DNA from: Petrolisthes cinctipes
Taxonomy: Eukaryota > Arthropoda > Malacostraca > Decapoda > Porcellanidae
Assembly: GCA_033782935.1 (NCBI GenBank)
Contig: JAWQEG010000723.1
Span: forward strand, 1,364,001 to 1,428,000
Length of the DNA stretch: 64,000 nt
Reading direction: 5' to 3'
A model generated the notes under the pieces. It did no database searches and was not told where the DNA came from. It worked only from the letters and a program-made list of their open reading frames with translations. Every line of letters starts with the position of its first letter. Positions within the stretch are counted from its first letter, which is position 1. The translations under genes were made by a program, and so were the position numbers. Shown in pieces: positions 1 through 10,394 of the stretch.

Positions 1-376
1 GCTGGGGGGAGAAGTTTTGGGGAACTGTTGGGCTGTTTTGAGGGGGGATGTATAAATTAACTATTGTGATATTGGATGATTTACCAGTGCGGACTTTGAT
101 ACTTTGAATTTCTGTGGTGGTGTCGTAGTGAGGGAGGAGGGATTTGAGTTCCACACTGGTTTCTATATAATTAAGGGATTTATGGACTAGGGTGATGAGT
201 CCACCGCCATTTCCGTTGGCCCGGTCCTGTCTGATGGTGGTGAAATTGGTGAATGTAGGTGTTTTGTTTCTTGTAAGATAGCAATGTGTATATTATGTTG
301 TATGATGAAGTGTGTGAGTTCTTGTTTTTTGGTGTTTATGTCATCTGTGTTCGGTTGAAGTATGTTAATGTTGTGT
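1..376 (-). pseudogene. Start of LINE AP-endonuclease domain (copy 1)
   Basis: Reading the minus strand from about 376, the frame gives NINILQPNTDDINTKK and then IAILQETK. The first is the strand-start motif of an apurinic-type endonuclease, and the second contains the QET motif with the catalytic glutamate. Copy 2 has ILQMNIDGINTKK and IAIVQETR at the matching place (48318 onward). After QETK the sequence departs from copy 2 (a deletion) and continues with S-P-I-S-P-P-S-D-R-T-G. The domain is cut by the window edge. Confidence 0.6.
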
Positions 377-403
377 GTGCGGTGTGTGTTAGGTGTTGCT
401 GTA

Positions 404-536
404 CGGGGGAGAGGAGAGTGTGGGGGGGAGAGGAGAGTGTGGGGGGGGGGAGGAGAGTGTGTGGGGGAGAGGAGAGTGTGGGGGGGAGAGGAGTGTGTGG
501 GGGGGAGAGGATAGTGTGGGGGGGAAGGAGGTGGAG
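404..536. repeat. GGGGGAGAGGAGAGTGTG minisatellite
   Basis: This is about seven imperfect copies of an 18-20 bp unit (GGGGGAGAGGAGAGTGTG) with variable G-run lengths. It lies inside the LINE, between its endonuclease start and the second array at 545. On the LINE coding strand it would read as a Pro/Ser/Leu/Thr-rich segment. Copy 2 has only a short Pro/Thr-rich stretch here. Confidence 0.85.
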
Positions 537-544
537 GTATTGTT

Positions 545-930
545 GGTGTTGGAAGTAAGGGTGATGGAGGTGTGGGTGATGGAGGTGTGGGTGATGGTAA
601 GGGTGATGGTAAGGGTGATGGAGGTGTGGATGATGGTAAGGGTGGTGGAGGTGTGGGTGCTGGTACGGGTGCTGGAGGTGTGGGTGATGGTAAGGGTGAT
701 GGAGTTGTGGGTGATGGTAAGGGTGATGGAGGTGTGGGTGTTGGTAAGGGTGATGGAGGTGTGGGTGATGGTAAGGGTGGTGGAGGTGTGGGTGTTGGTA
801 AGGGTGGTGGTAAGGGGGTTGGTAAGGGTGATGGAGGTGTGGGTGATGGTAAGGTTGATGGTAAGGGTGATGGAGGTGGGAGTGATGGTAAGGGTGGTGG
901 AGGTTGTGGTGATGGAAGAGGTGAGGGACA
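545..930. repeat. GATGGTAAGGGTGATGGAGGTGTGG minisatellite in LINE linker
   Basis: A GGTGATGG/GGTAAGGGT/GGAGGTGTGG array fills about 385 bp, with units of 18 bp and multiples of 6 bp. All common units are multiples of three, so the LINE frame stays open through it (minus strand, Thr/Ser/Ile/His-rich). It sits between the zinc finger and the endonuclease and corresponds to a much shorter Pro/Thr-rich linker in copy 2 (about 48170-48300). It looks like a linker that expanded by slippage. Confidence 0.85.
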
Positions 931-942
931 TGTGGAACAGGT

Positions 943-1329
943 CTATGTGTTTGTGTAGTGTTTCATGGATGCTAATGTTGTACATGATAAGTGGGTCCAG
1001 TTCTTACAAGAGTTGCATTGAACTGAACCTTTTGTCTGTCTACTTGATGTGATGGGTTTAGAGCATGTCGGACATGTGTATTTGTTTATGGGTCCAGGAT
1101 TGCTTTCAATGTCTCCGGCTAGAAGGAGAAGCCGAGAAATGACAGCCGGAGAATCATTCCTCGGTGATGAAAAAATGTGTAGTTGTGTGTGTTTTGTGAG
1201 GGTGTGGTATTGCCCGGGTGACCGAAGCCGTTCCCAGGGACTCGCGCCCCCTGGTGGGGGGCGGGGGGATGTTGTGACGGTTTGGCCCCAATAGCTTCCT
1301 TCCTTGGGAGCCTTAGGGGGTGGTCCCAC
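943..1329 (-). CDS. 2A-like peptide plus PHD-like zinc finger ORF of a LINE
   Basis: This open frame ends in LLLLAGDIESNPGP (about 1090-1131), which matches the 2A consensus D-V/I-E-x-N-P-G-P that makes ribosomes skip a peptide bond between Gly and the last Pro. The hydrophobic stretch before it is typical of LINE 2A sequences. A zinc-finger-like pattern follows: C-P-T-C, then C-N-S-C, then W-T-H-L-S-C, spaced like a PHD-type finger. The frame is the same as that of the endonuclease start at about 375, but a stop at 943-945 and the repeat array lie between them. The N-terminal residues before the 2A are in another frame in copy 2 (MASTSWDHP), so copy 1 probably has a frameshift near 1200-1250. 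It is probably a decayed member of a family that makes a cleaved N-terminal peptide. Confidence 0.7.
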   Translation of the reverse strand: MGPPPKAPKEGSYWGQTVTTSPRPPPGGASPWERLRSPGQYHTLTKHTQLHIFSSPRNDSPAVISRLLLLAGDIESNPGPINKYTCPTCSKPITSSRQTKGSVQCNSCKNWTHLSCTTLASMKHYTNT

Positions 1330-1482
1330 GACGTAGACGCCGCCACTCCAGGACTATAGACTAAGTTATCTCTTGTGCCTATGTTAACTGACAAGTGTTT
1401 AATAGGTTAGCATATTATTATTATAGCATATTATTATATAGCTGGCATACTATATAACCTGTGGTCATTAACAGGTGTAGTG

Positions 1483-1780
1483 ACAGAGTGATGAGCATTA
1501 AGCTAATGTATGGAAAAGACACATTTAACATCATCAGTGCCTATGCTCCACAAACTGGTTGCAGTATAGAGAAGAAGGAGTATTTTTGGCAACAGATGGA
1601 TGCATAAATCACTATGATGGGTGAGAAGGAGAGAATTGTCCTTGGAGGAGATGTGAATGGCCACGTGGGAAGTGATAGAAAAGTTATTGAGAGAATACAT
1701 GGTGGATGGGGTATAGGAGAGAAATGAGGAAGGTGAAAAAGTAATAGACTTTGCAGTGGTATTTGACATGGTTGAGATAC
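1483..1780 (+). pseudogene. RTE-type LINE endonuclease fragment
   Basis: The plus strand translates to MSIKLMYGKDTFNIISAYAPQ followed by EKKEYFWQQMD, and then, after a shift of frame, IVLGGDVNGHVGS, a glycine-rich RNEEGEKVIDFA segment and FDMV. ISAYAPQ and the GDxNGHVG motif are hallmarks of the endonuclease of RTE-like elements, the same domain that is annotated as craniofacial-development-protein-2-like in animal genomes. At least one frameshift (around 1600) and one in-frame stop (about 1725) break it. Its 3' side ends at the ATT array. No reverse transcriptase follows. Confidence 0.75.
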
Positions 1781-1798
1781 CATGGTGAAAGGACGTGT

Positions 1799-1805
1799 CT
1801 CACGG

Positions 1806-1859
<54 letters not shown>

Positions 1860-2060
1860 ATTATTATTATTATCATTATTATCAATATCAATATTATTAT
1901 TATTATCATTATTATTATTATCATTATTAATATTATTATCAATATCAATGTTATTATTATCATCATCATTATGAATATTATTATTATTTTTATCATTATT
2001 ATCATTATTAATATTATTATTATTATTATCATTATCAATAATATTATTATCATTATAATA

Positions 2061-2095
<35 letters not shown>

Positions 2096-2512
2096 TATTA
2101 TTATTATTATTAATATTATTAATATTATTGTTATTATTAATATTATTAATATTATTAATATTATTATTATTATTAATATTATTAATATTATTAATATTAT
2201 TAATATTATTATTATTATTATTATTATAATAATAATAATTATTATTATTATTATTGCTATTATTATTGCTATTATTATTATTATTATTGCTATTATTATT
2301 ATTATTATTGCTATTATTATTATTATTATTATTATTATTGCTATTATTATTATTATTGCTATTATTATTAATATTATTATTGCTATTATTATTATTATTG
2401 TTATTATTGCTAATATTATTATTATTATTATTATTATTGCTATTATTATTATTATTATTAATGCTATTATTATTATTATTATTATTATTGCTATTATTAT
2501 TATTATTATCGC

Positions 2513-2554
<42 letters not shown>

Positions 2555-2675
2555 CGCTATTATTATTATTATTATTATTGCTATTATTATTATTATTATT
2601 ATTGCTATTATTATTATTATTATTATCGCTATTATTATTATTATTATTATAATTATTATTATTATTACTATTATG
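1799..2675. repeat. ATT microsatellite (left array)
   Basis: This is nearly 880 bp of (ATT)n with scattered ATC, AAT and GCT variants. It is the mirror of the array at 10245-11337: irregular landmarks match in inverted order (for example CATTATAATAATAGTAATA at about 2050 against its complement at about 10837). In the intact right-hand copy this array is an intron of the receptor-like gene. The long Ile, Asn and Leu runs that it appears to encode are artefacts of the repeat. Confidence 0.95.
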
Positions 2676-2701
2676 ATGTAACCAAATGTTAATCAACTCA
2701 C

Positions 2702-3331
2702 CATATTATGACAAGTGTTGAGATCATTAAGCATCAACCATGAAACAGTAACCATTTCCACATCCCTTAGTAACCAATTCTCTATTTCATCCACGTGTTG
2801 ACCCACCTTCCTAAACGACCACTCCAATACAAATATAAACATTCTAAAATATATATCTAGGAATGGGGGAATGTAGGAGGTTAGGATGATAGGTATAATT
2901 AGCGTCCAATAATGATTATAGAATGGTTGGGTAGGAAAGGTTATAAGTGTTAGGGAACATGTTATGGTGGAATACAGGCCACAGAATATTATATGGTAGA
3001 TGTATTTCCTACTTGGGAGTCTAGCTATCACCCCAGCTAACTCCACCTTCTGCATATAGCACACAATATTCTTAGCTTTGTAGAGCAGTATAGTACACGT
3101 TGTGACCAAGAACACACAGTCAGATATCACAGGTACGATCATTACACAAGCCAAGGAGTCGACCACCAGATGTCCCTCATAGAACATAAACATGAAATTG
3201 ACCAACGATGCACCAGTGACCACAAGATACAGGAGAAATGCTGTAAGGAGGGTCCCTATGCATAGTGTGTGGGTACCGGTACCATCTTGTTGACCACGAA
3301 CTAGATGTAAGCCCATTACTCTGGCACACAT
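2702..3331 (-). pseudogene. Gustatory-receptor-like exon, inverted duplicate
   Basis: This is the mirror copy of the exon at 9585-10214. It encodes about 210 residues from MCARVMGLHLVRG to LNDLNTCHNM with four predicted membrane segments. It ends at ATG|GTGAGT, a better splice donor than the ATT|GTGAGT of the right copy. Its intron would be the left ATT array, but beyond that array lies an RTE fragment and no second exon, so this copy cannot make the complete protein. It is probably a pseudogene created by the inverted duplication. Part of its 5' end also exists as a second tandem copy at about 3385-3510. Confidence 0.6.
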
Positions 3332-3339
3332 TGTAATGT

Positions 3340-3734
3340 AAAGAGTATAGAGAGAGAGAGGGAGGTGGTGGAGGTGTGTGGGTGTGAGAGAGGGTGACCA
3401 CAAGATAGAGGAAAATTGCTGTAAAGACGGTTCTTATGCATAGTGTGTAGGTACCATCTTGTTGACCAGGAACTAGACGTAACCCTATTACTCTGGCACA
3501 TACTGTAATGTAGAGAGAGGGAATGAGAGGGTGTGTGGGTGTTAGAGAGAGAGGGTGTGTGGGTATCATACAGAGTGTGAGAGAGAGAGAGAAAGAGAGT
3601 GTGTGTGGGTGTGTGAGAGAGAGAGTGTGTGGGTGTAAGAGAGAGTGAGGGTGTGTGTGTAAGAGAGAGAGAGTGCACGTATGTTTGTGTGTAGGCCTAT
3701 GAGAGAAAAACAGAGAGAGCTAGTATATGCCGTA

Positions 3735-3787
<53 letters not shown>

Positions 3788-4027
3788 TACATCTAAAATT
3801 ATATTATAACTAATATCCCTTATACATGTAACACTGAAGACCACGCCTCTCTCTCTCTCTCTTTGCGTACACTAGCTTTCTCTCTGTTTCTCTCTCATAC
3901 ACACACACACACACATGCACTCTCTTTCTCTCTCTCTTACACACATACTCTCTTTTTCTCTCTCTTACACACTCTCACACCCACACACACCCTCTTTCTC
4001 TCCCTCTCATACCCACACACCATCTCT

Positions 4028-4060
<33 letters not shown>

Positions 4061-4065
4061 ATAAA
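3340..4065. repeat. AG, CT and AC microsatellite cluster
   Basis: This is a run of interleaved AG/GTGTGGGT repeats (3340-3680), a pure (AG)n block at 3737-3783, and CT/CACA repeats (3848-4062). Within it lies a second partial copy of the receptor exon start (about 3385-3510, minus: ARVIGLRLVPGQQDGT). The Ser-Leu and Thr-His ORFs here are repeat artefacts. The mirror is 8838-9570. Confidence 0.9.
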
Positions 4066-4467
4066 CAAAACAGTACCGTACTTACCTAATAATATCCTGA
4101 AGGAGGTATCAAAGGGCGTCTCAGCTACACCACTCTCTTTTCTCACACGCAGAAGGACATGTCGTAACTCTCTCTCATTATCTCTCTCTTTAGAGTCTCA
4201 CCCCAACCTTCCTGGAGTGAAGACGTGTTCCTGGCGCTCTGCCTGTGTTGTTGTTTGTGTTGTTGTTTGTCTTGTTTCAACGTTCTTGTTTGTGTGTTGT
4301 TGTGTCTGTGGTGTTATAGGGGTTGTTTATATTTTCTATCTCTTTTTTTTTGTGGTTTTGCTGTTTGTGGTATTGTTGTTTGTGTTTTTTTTTTTTTTTT
4401 ATTGTGGTTCTGTGTGTGTATGTTCGTGTGTTCGTGTGTGTTCAGTTGTTCGCTTCCCATCTAGGCC

Positions 4468-5961
4468 TTGCCTGGCCTGATGGAGAGCGCAGATTCGGAT
4501 GTGGCTTCCTGCCTGGAGGCCGACTTGGCAATGTCGGAGGAGGATGAGTCTCCTATCGAGGATCACTGGCCTGAGCTGCCTTCTCGCAACCCTCCCCCCC
4601 TCTCCTCGGTCACTCCACAGCTCAGGTTGCAGCCATCCACCTTCTCAACCTCTATCAAGCGACCCGTTGATGCCTCGTCCGAATCCTTGAAGGATTCCGA
4701 TGGTGTGGACTGTTTGCCTCCAGCTGCCAAGACTGCCAAGGGTGCTTCAGCTGTGCATGACGTACCTTCTCTGCCTCAACGTGGTGTTTCTTCCCTGTAT
4801 ACCAACTCCTTGCCCTCGTCCAACCTTCCTGCTTTTGCCCCAAGAAATGCCTAAGTCAAGCTCTCCTTCTCTGGGAACCCATCTACGGACACAAAGCTGC
4901 GTTGGTTGTCTGATGTCAACAGGGCCTTCCAGCTGCAGCGTGAACTGGCTGAAGTGAAGATGGCTGCTGTCACCTCCCGGTTTGTCTACATCTCTAGGAA
5001 GCGTCAGGATATCATTGATAGAGTGAAGGCTGGTGAATTTTTGTCTCTGCCTCTGATTCTTGAAGACTCACCCGAGAGGCCTCATAAGTTCCCCAGCTAC
5101 ATCCTTACCCGTTTTCCTATTGATGTTGACCCGAAACTTGCTAAGGGATACCCTGGTGTGTACTTTGCCCGTCGTTTTTTCCAAGATGGTTCCCCCATAA
5201 GCCGTATTGTTGTTGTCTGGAGTCAACCTGATCCACCTCCAAATGAGATTTCCTTTGATTTCCTCTCTTGTCTTCCACCGTGTGAGGTGAGGAAACTTCA
5301 TAATGACCAGCCTTGGTGCTACAGGTGCTGGGGTGTGGGGCATATCTCCCGGTACTGTTCTGCCAGGCCGAAGTGTGCATGGTGTGCTGCCGACCATGAT
5401 TCCAAGACGTATCCTGTCAGGGGCGAACCATCACGTCCTGCTGCCTCCACCTCTGAGGCTTCACCTCCTGAGGATACGTCTCGATGGAAGTGTCCACGAT
5501 GCCTTCAGCCAGGGGTTAACGTGTGGCATGGATGTACTCGACGTCAGGTCCAGGCTCGTGTCACTACTATTGCTTCGCCTCCACCACCGCCACCACCACT
5601 ACCTCCCCAGTCTGCTCCTCCTACCAGCCCTACCTCACCTCCAGACATGGCCCTCCGCAAGTCTGTTGCTACCCTCATGGCACGATGTACGGCTCTCGAG
5701 AACCGCTTTTCTGCCCTTGAAGCCAGGATTGATGGGCTAGTTGCCGCGCAGGCTGCCAATGACTCCAAACTCTTCACCTTGGTCGAGGCTCAGCAGGCCA
5801 TCATCTCAACTGTCACTACCCTTACCGAAAAGATGGATACTGTTGCATCTCGCCTTGAAAAGCTTTTCGAGTCAGTCCCTTCTCCTGGTCCATCTTCTTC
5901 TCGAGGTCGCTCATCTGCCCCCACTCACCGGACTTCTACCTCCAAATACAGAGTTCGCTAG
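4468..5961 (+). pseudogene. LINE A ORF1 (gag-like, CCHC) with in-frame stop
   Basis: The frame starts MPGLMESADSDVASC and runs 498 codons with one internal stop, TAA at 4852-4854. The second part resumes at once in the same frame (SDVNRAFQLQRELAEV). The C-terminal half has a zinc knuckle, CYRCWGVGHISRYC, followed by C-A-W-C and C-P-R-C pairs, then a Pro-rich linker and a predicted coiled coil (LENRFSALEARIDGL). This matches nucleic-acid-binding ORF1 proteins of Jockey- and I-group LINEs. The same stop is present in the inverted copy, so it predates the duplication. The C-terminus overlaps ORF2 by a few codons (stop TAG 5959-5961). Confidence 0.75.
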
Positions 5962-7710
5962 TGATTGCCGGCTGGATGTCATCTCCTGGAATGTATGTGG
6001 TATCACCAGTTATGTTAAGCTCACTCAACTCAAGGCCTATGTTTTTCGTCATCATCCCAGTGTTATTTTTCTCCAGGAAGCATTTCCAGGACGGCCGCTC
6101 ACTGCTGGGCAAGCTCCTCCTCTCTCAGGTTATGTGCCATATGTTCATCTGGTAAGGAATGGTCTCCTGACTTACATACATAGCTCCTTGCCACATCGCC
6201 TTCTCCGTACCTCCACTGATCCTGACATGACCTTTCAGCTATTTGAGGTTCTACCTGGGAATGGAGTACTACAACTATGTAATGTCTATTCTGCCCCAGC
6301 TAGACTCACTCTTGAGGCTCTTCCTTCTCCAACAGTGCGTGGTATGGTTTTTATGGGAGATTTTAATGCTCGGCATTCTGTTTTGGGTGATGGTTCTGGC
6401 TCTATTAATCGTAATGGTGTTCGTCTCCTTTCATACATCCGCAAGCATCATCTGACACGCTGGGACACTGGCGGTGCCACTTATTGCCGGGGAGGTACTC
6501 TGGATTACATCCTCTTGTCTGGCCTGATAGCATCTCGGGTCCTGTGCTCCTCCGTGCCAGACTTATTCTCGGATCACATCGCTCTTCGGTTTCATTATTC
6601 TCTAACTGCTGGGTCAAGTGCTTCAGCCACTCGTTTGTGTATTGCTGTGCCCCTTAAATATTGCCCGACTTACATCTTATTCATGGCCCATGTATTCCCT
6701 ACATTTGACATATCATCAGCTGAACAGTTGTACTCTGATCTTGTATCTGCTACTCATGACTTTTATAGGCTATACGTCTCCCGGCCACACCTCCAGCATC
6801 GCCATACTGCCCACTCCTGGACGCTGGATGCACATATACAAGAGGCAAAGGAGGAGGCTGAACGTGATGGCCTATTGTTTCAAGCCAACCCAACCCCTGA
6901 CCTGCTCCATCGTTACCAGATGTCTAGGGACGCTTTAGTTGCCCTGCAGGAGTGTGCTCACACTGAGTCTTGGCAGCGGTTCACGGACAGCATCAACCAG
7001 CAAACAAGTGTGGCTTCTATGTGGCACCTCATCCGTCGGGTTGTTAAAAAGACACCGGCCACTGCTAGTCATCACCCTCCCGCCGACTATGCCCAACAAC
7101 TTGTCGATGCCTGGTCAGAACAATCTACCTCAGCCAGTCTACCCATCCACATACAAGATGCACTCACTTCCCGTGCTGCTGTCCATCGGCTACGTCTAAT
7201 GTCTGCTCTGTTGCAAGATGATGACGATGATGCAGAGGTGATAACTGAGGAGGAGTTGCGACGTGCTCTCTCTCGGAGTAGAGCTTCTTCCCCTGGTGAT
7301 GATGGTATTACTTATGCTGTGCTGCGCCTACTTCAACAAGTTCCTGGGAACCCTCTACTTCTACTGTACAATCTTTGTCTTCGTGATGGTTGTGTACCAC
7401 GAGCCTGGACCAGCAGCACAATAATACCCATCCCTAAGCCCGGCACTGCGAAGTTCAGGCCTATTTCCCTGACTTCCTGTTTTTGTAAAGTTATGGAGAG
7501 AATCTTACTCAATCGTCTCATGTACAGACTGGAAGATCACCTTTCTCCATGGCTGTTTGGTTTCCTTCCCTAACGGAGCACACACCACTGCCTAGTCGAC
7601 CTGTACACTCGCCTTAACAGGGACAGTGTGGTGGCCTTCATTGACCTTCGAAGTGCCTTCGATGTTGCTAATAGAGACGTCATTTTGGATCAACTGGTTG
7701 ACTTTGGGAT
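5951..7710 (+). pseudogene. LINE A ORF2: endonuclease and partial reverse transcriptase
   Basis: The endonuclease starts LDVISWNVCGI and has VIFLQEAF, GDFNARHSVLG and LFSDHIALRF, the standard N, E, D-N and S-D-H motifs of the AP-endonuclease fold. The reverse transcriptase begins with SPGDDGITYAVLR, KFRPISLTSCFCKVMERI and, after an in-frame TAA at 7571-7573, FIDLRSAFDVANRD, the motif A region with its catalytic aspartate. The YxDD box and everything downstream are missing because the inverted arm starts at 7711. So the protein cannot be active. The stop sits where relatives have an Asn (LPxRSTHH), so it is a point change. Confidence 0.8.
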
Positions 7711-8434
7711 AACCATCTTGGAAAAAACGACGGGCAAAGTACACACCAGGGTATCCCTTAGCAAGTTTCGGGTCAACATCAATAGGAAAACGGGTAAGGA
7801 TGTAGCTGGGGAACTTACGAGGCCTCTCGGGTGAGTCTTCAAGAATCAGAGGCAGAGACAAAAATTCACCAGCCTTCACTCTATCAATGATATCCTGACG
7901 CTTCCTAGAGATGTAGACAAACCGGGAGGTGACAGCAGCCATCTTCACTTCAGCCAGTTCACGCTGCAGCTGGAAGGCCCTGTTGACATCAGACAACCAA
8001 CGCAGCTTTGTGTCCGTAGATGGGTTCCCAGAGAAGGAGAGCTTGACTTAGGCATTTCTTGGGGCAAAAGCAGGAAGGTTGGACGAGGGCAAGGAGTTGG
8101 TATACAGGGAAGAAACACCACGTTGAGGCAGAGAAGGTACGTCATGCACAGCTGAAGCACCCTTGGCAGTCTTGGCAGCTGGAGGCAAACAGTCCACACC
8201 ATCGGAATCCTTCAAGGATTCGGACGAGGCATCAACGGGTCGCTTGATAGAGGTTGAGAAGGTGGATGGCTGCAACCTGAGCTGCAGAGTGACCGAGGAG
8301 AGGGGGGGAGGGTTGCGAGAAGGCAGCTCAGGCCAGTGATCCTCGATAGGAGACTCATCCTCCTCCGACATTGCCAAGTCGGCCTCCAGGCAGGAAGCCA
8401 CATCCGAATCTGCGCTCTCCATCAGGCCAGGCAA
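7711..8434 (-). pseudogene. Inverted copy of LINE A ORF1 N-terminal part
   Basis: On the minus strand this repeats MPGLMESADSDVASC through YFARRFFQDG with the same TAA stop. After the arm ends at 7711 the frame runs into antisense ORF2 sequence and closes at 7592. The changes I saw relative to the left copy are one Pro-to-Leu change (two base substitutions) and one His-to-Arg change. It has no zinc knuckle and no ORF2, so it is an inert by-product of the duplication. Confidence 0.85.
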
Positions 8435-8837
8435 GGCCTAGATGGGAAGCGAACAACTGAACACACACGAACACACGAACATACACACACAGAACCACAA
8501 TAAAAAAATAAAAAAAACACAAACAACAATACCACAAACAGCAAAACCACAAAAAAAAAAGAGATAGAAAATATAAACAACCCCTATAACACCACAGACA
8601 CAACAACACACAAACAAGAACGTTGAAACAAGACAAACAACAACACAAACAACAACACAGGCAGAGCGCCAGGAACACGTCTTCACTCCAGGAAGGTTGG
8701 GGTGAGACTCTAAAGAGAGAGATAATGAGAGAGAGTTACGACATGTCCTTCTGCGTGTGAGAAAAGAGAGTGGTGTAGCTGAGACGCCCTTTGATACCTC
8801 CTTCAGGATATTATTAGGTAAGTACGGTACTGTTTTG

Positions 8838-8842
8838 TTTAT

Positions 8843-8875
<33 letters not shown>

Positions 8876-9118
8876 GTGAGAGATGGTGTGTGGGTATGAG
8901 AGGGAGAGAAAGAGGGTGTGTGTGGGTGTGAGAGTGTGTAAGAGAGAGAAAAAGAGAGTATGTGTGTAAGAGAGAGAGAAAGAGAGTGCATGTGTGTGTG
9001 TGTGTGTATGAGAGAGAAACAGAGAGAAAGCTAGTGTACGCAAAGAGAGAGAGAGAGAGGCGTGGTCTTCAGTGTTACATGTATAAGGGATATTAGTTAT
9101 AATATAATTTTAGATGTA

Positions 9119-9181
<63 letters not shown>

Positions 9182-9350
9182 TACGGCATATACTAGCTCT
9201 CTCTGTTTTTCTCTCATAGGCCTACACACAAACATACGTGCACTCTCTCTCTCTTACACACACACCCTCACTCTCTCTTACACCCACACACTCTCTCTCT
9301 CACACACCCACACACACTCTCTTTCTCTCTCTCTCTCACACTCTGTATGA
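8838..9350. repeat. AG, GT and CT microsatellite cluster (right arm)
   Basis: This is the mirror of 3566-4065: (AG)n with a G run at 8840-8877, GTGTGTGT blocks, a pure (TC)n block at 9121-9178, then CACA/CTCT mixtures. Array lengths differ by a few units from the left arm, as expected for slippage after duplication. A second tandem copy of the receptor exon start follows at about 9411-9520. Confidence 0.9.
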
Positions 9351-9584
9351 TACCCACACACCCTCTCTCTCTAACACCCACACACCCTCTCATTCCCTCT
9401 CTCTACATTACAGTGTGTGCCAGAGTAATAGGGTTACGTCTAGTTCCTGGTCAACAAGATGGTACCTACACACTATGCATAAGAACCGTCTTTACAGCAA
9501 TTTTCCTCTATCTTGTGGTCACCCTCTCTCACACCCACACACCTCCACCACCTCCCTCTCTCTCTCTATACTCTTTACATTACA

Positions 9585-10361
9585 ATGTGTGCCAGAGTAA
9601 TGGGCTTACATCTAGTTCGTGGTCAACAAGATGGTACCGGTACCCACACACTATGCATAGGGACCCTCCTTACAGCATTTCTCCTGTATCTTGTGGTCAC
9701 TGGTGCATCGTTGGTCAATTTCATGTTTATGTTCTATGAGGGACATCTGGTGGTCGACTCCTTGGCTTGTGTAATGATCGTACCTGTGATATCTGACTGT
9801 GTGTTCTTGGTCACAACGTGTACTATACTGCTCTACAAAGCTAAGAATATTGTGTGCTATATGCAGAAGGTGGAGTTAGCTGGGGTGATAGCTAGACTCC
9901 CAAGTAGGAAATACATCTACCATATAATATTCTGTGGCCTGTATTCCACCATAACATGTTCCCTAACACTTATAACCTTTCCTACCCAACCATTCTATAA
10001 TCATTATTGGACGCTAATTATACCTATCATCCTAACCTCCTACATTCCCCCATTCCTAGATATATATTTTAGAATGTTTATATTTGTATTGGAGTGGTCG
10101 TTTAGGAAGGTGGGTCAACACGTGGATGAAATAGAGAATTGGTTACTAAGGGATGTGGAAATGGTTACTGTTTCATGGTTGATGCTTAATGATCTCAACA
10201 CTTGTCATAATATTGTGAGTTGATTAACATTTGGTTACATCATAATAGTAATAATAATAATAATTATAATAATAATAATAATAATAGCGATAATAATAAT
10301 AATAATAATAGCAATAATAATAATAATAATAATAGCAATAATAATAATAATAATAATAGCG

Positions 10362-10394
<33 letters not shown>

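Larger units (their letters stand above)
1..1355 (-). mobile_element. 2A-bearing non-LTR retrotransposon, copy 1 (5' part)
   Basis: This is the 5' portion of an APE-type LINE on the minus strand. It begins near 1355, where the sequence reads GTCCTGGAGTG as it does at the 5' end of the copy at 47763, and it runs off the window at position 1. In element order it holds a short 5' leader, an ORF with a 2A-like peptide and a zinc finger, an expanded tandem-repeat linker, and the start of an endonuclease. The 3' end lies outside the window. The clade is not certain. 2A peptides followed by PHD-like fingers are known from CR1-group and related LINEs, so a CR1/Crack-like affiliation is an inference. 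Confidence 0.8.
1800..5191. repeat. Left arm of large inverted duplication
   Basis: This arm is the reverse complement of 7711-about 11095. Paired positions sum to 12902 at the inner end and to 12916 further out, the difference being small length changes in microsatellites. The inner edge is sharp: CCAAGATGGTT ends at 5191 and AACCATCTTGG starts at 7711. The outer edge lies inside the ATT arrays. I noticed only about three substitutions over the inner 724 bp, so the arms are very young or have been homogenised. The spacer is 5192-7710 (2519 bp). The arm carries the receptor-like exon, CT/AG and CA microsatellites, and the 5' part of a LINE. Confidence 0.93.
4200..7710 (+). mobile_element. LINE A (gag-like ORF1 plus EN-RT ORF2), truncated
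   Basis: This is a non-LTR retrotransposon with two overlapping ORFs in different frames. It has a GTT-rich 5' leader (about 4200-4467), a gag-like ORF1 (4468-5961) with a CCHC knuckle, and ORF2 with an AP-endonuclease and the first half of a reverse transcriptase. It stops abruptly at 7710, after the RT motif A region, and the inverted arm begins. The start of the element is not defined. ORF layout suits the Jockey/I group; the exact clade is open. The 5' part (to 5191) is repeated in inverse at 7711-about 8700. Confidence 0.8.

Noticed and set aside
1782..2696. Long poly-Ile, poly-Asn and poly-Leu reading frames
   Set aside because: They are the six-frame readings of an (ATT)n array; no start context, no other composition, and the mirror copy is an intron.
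3566..4480. Ser-Leu and Thr-His rich ORFs on both strands
   Set aside because: They read through CT, AG and CA microsatellites and the GTT-rich leader of LINE A; no conserved domain.
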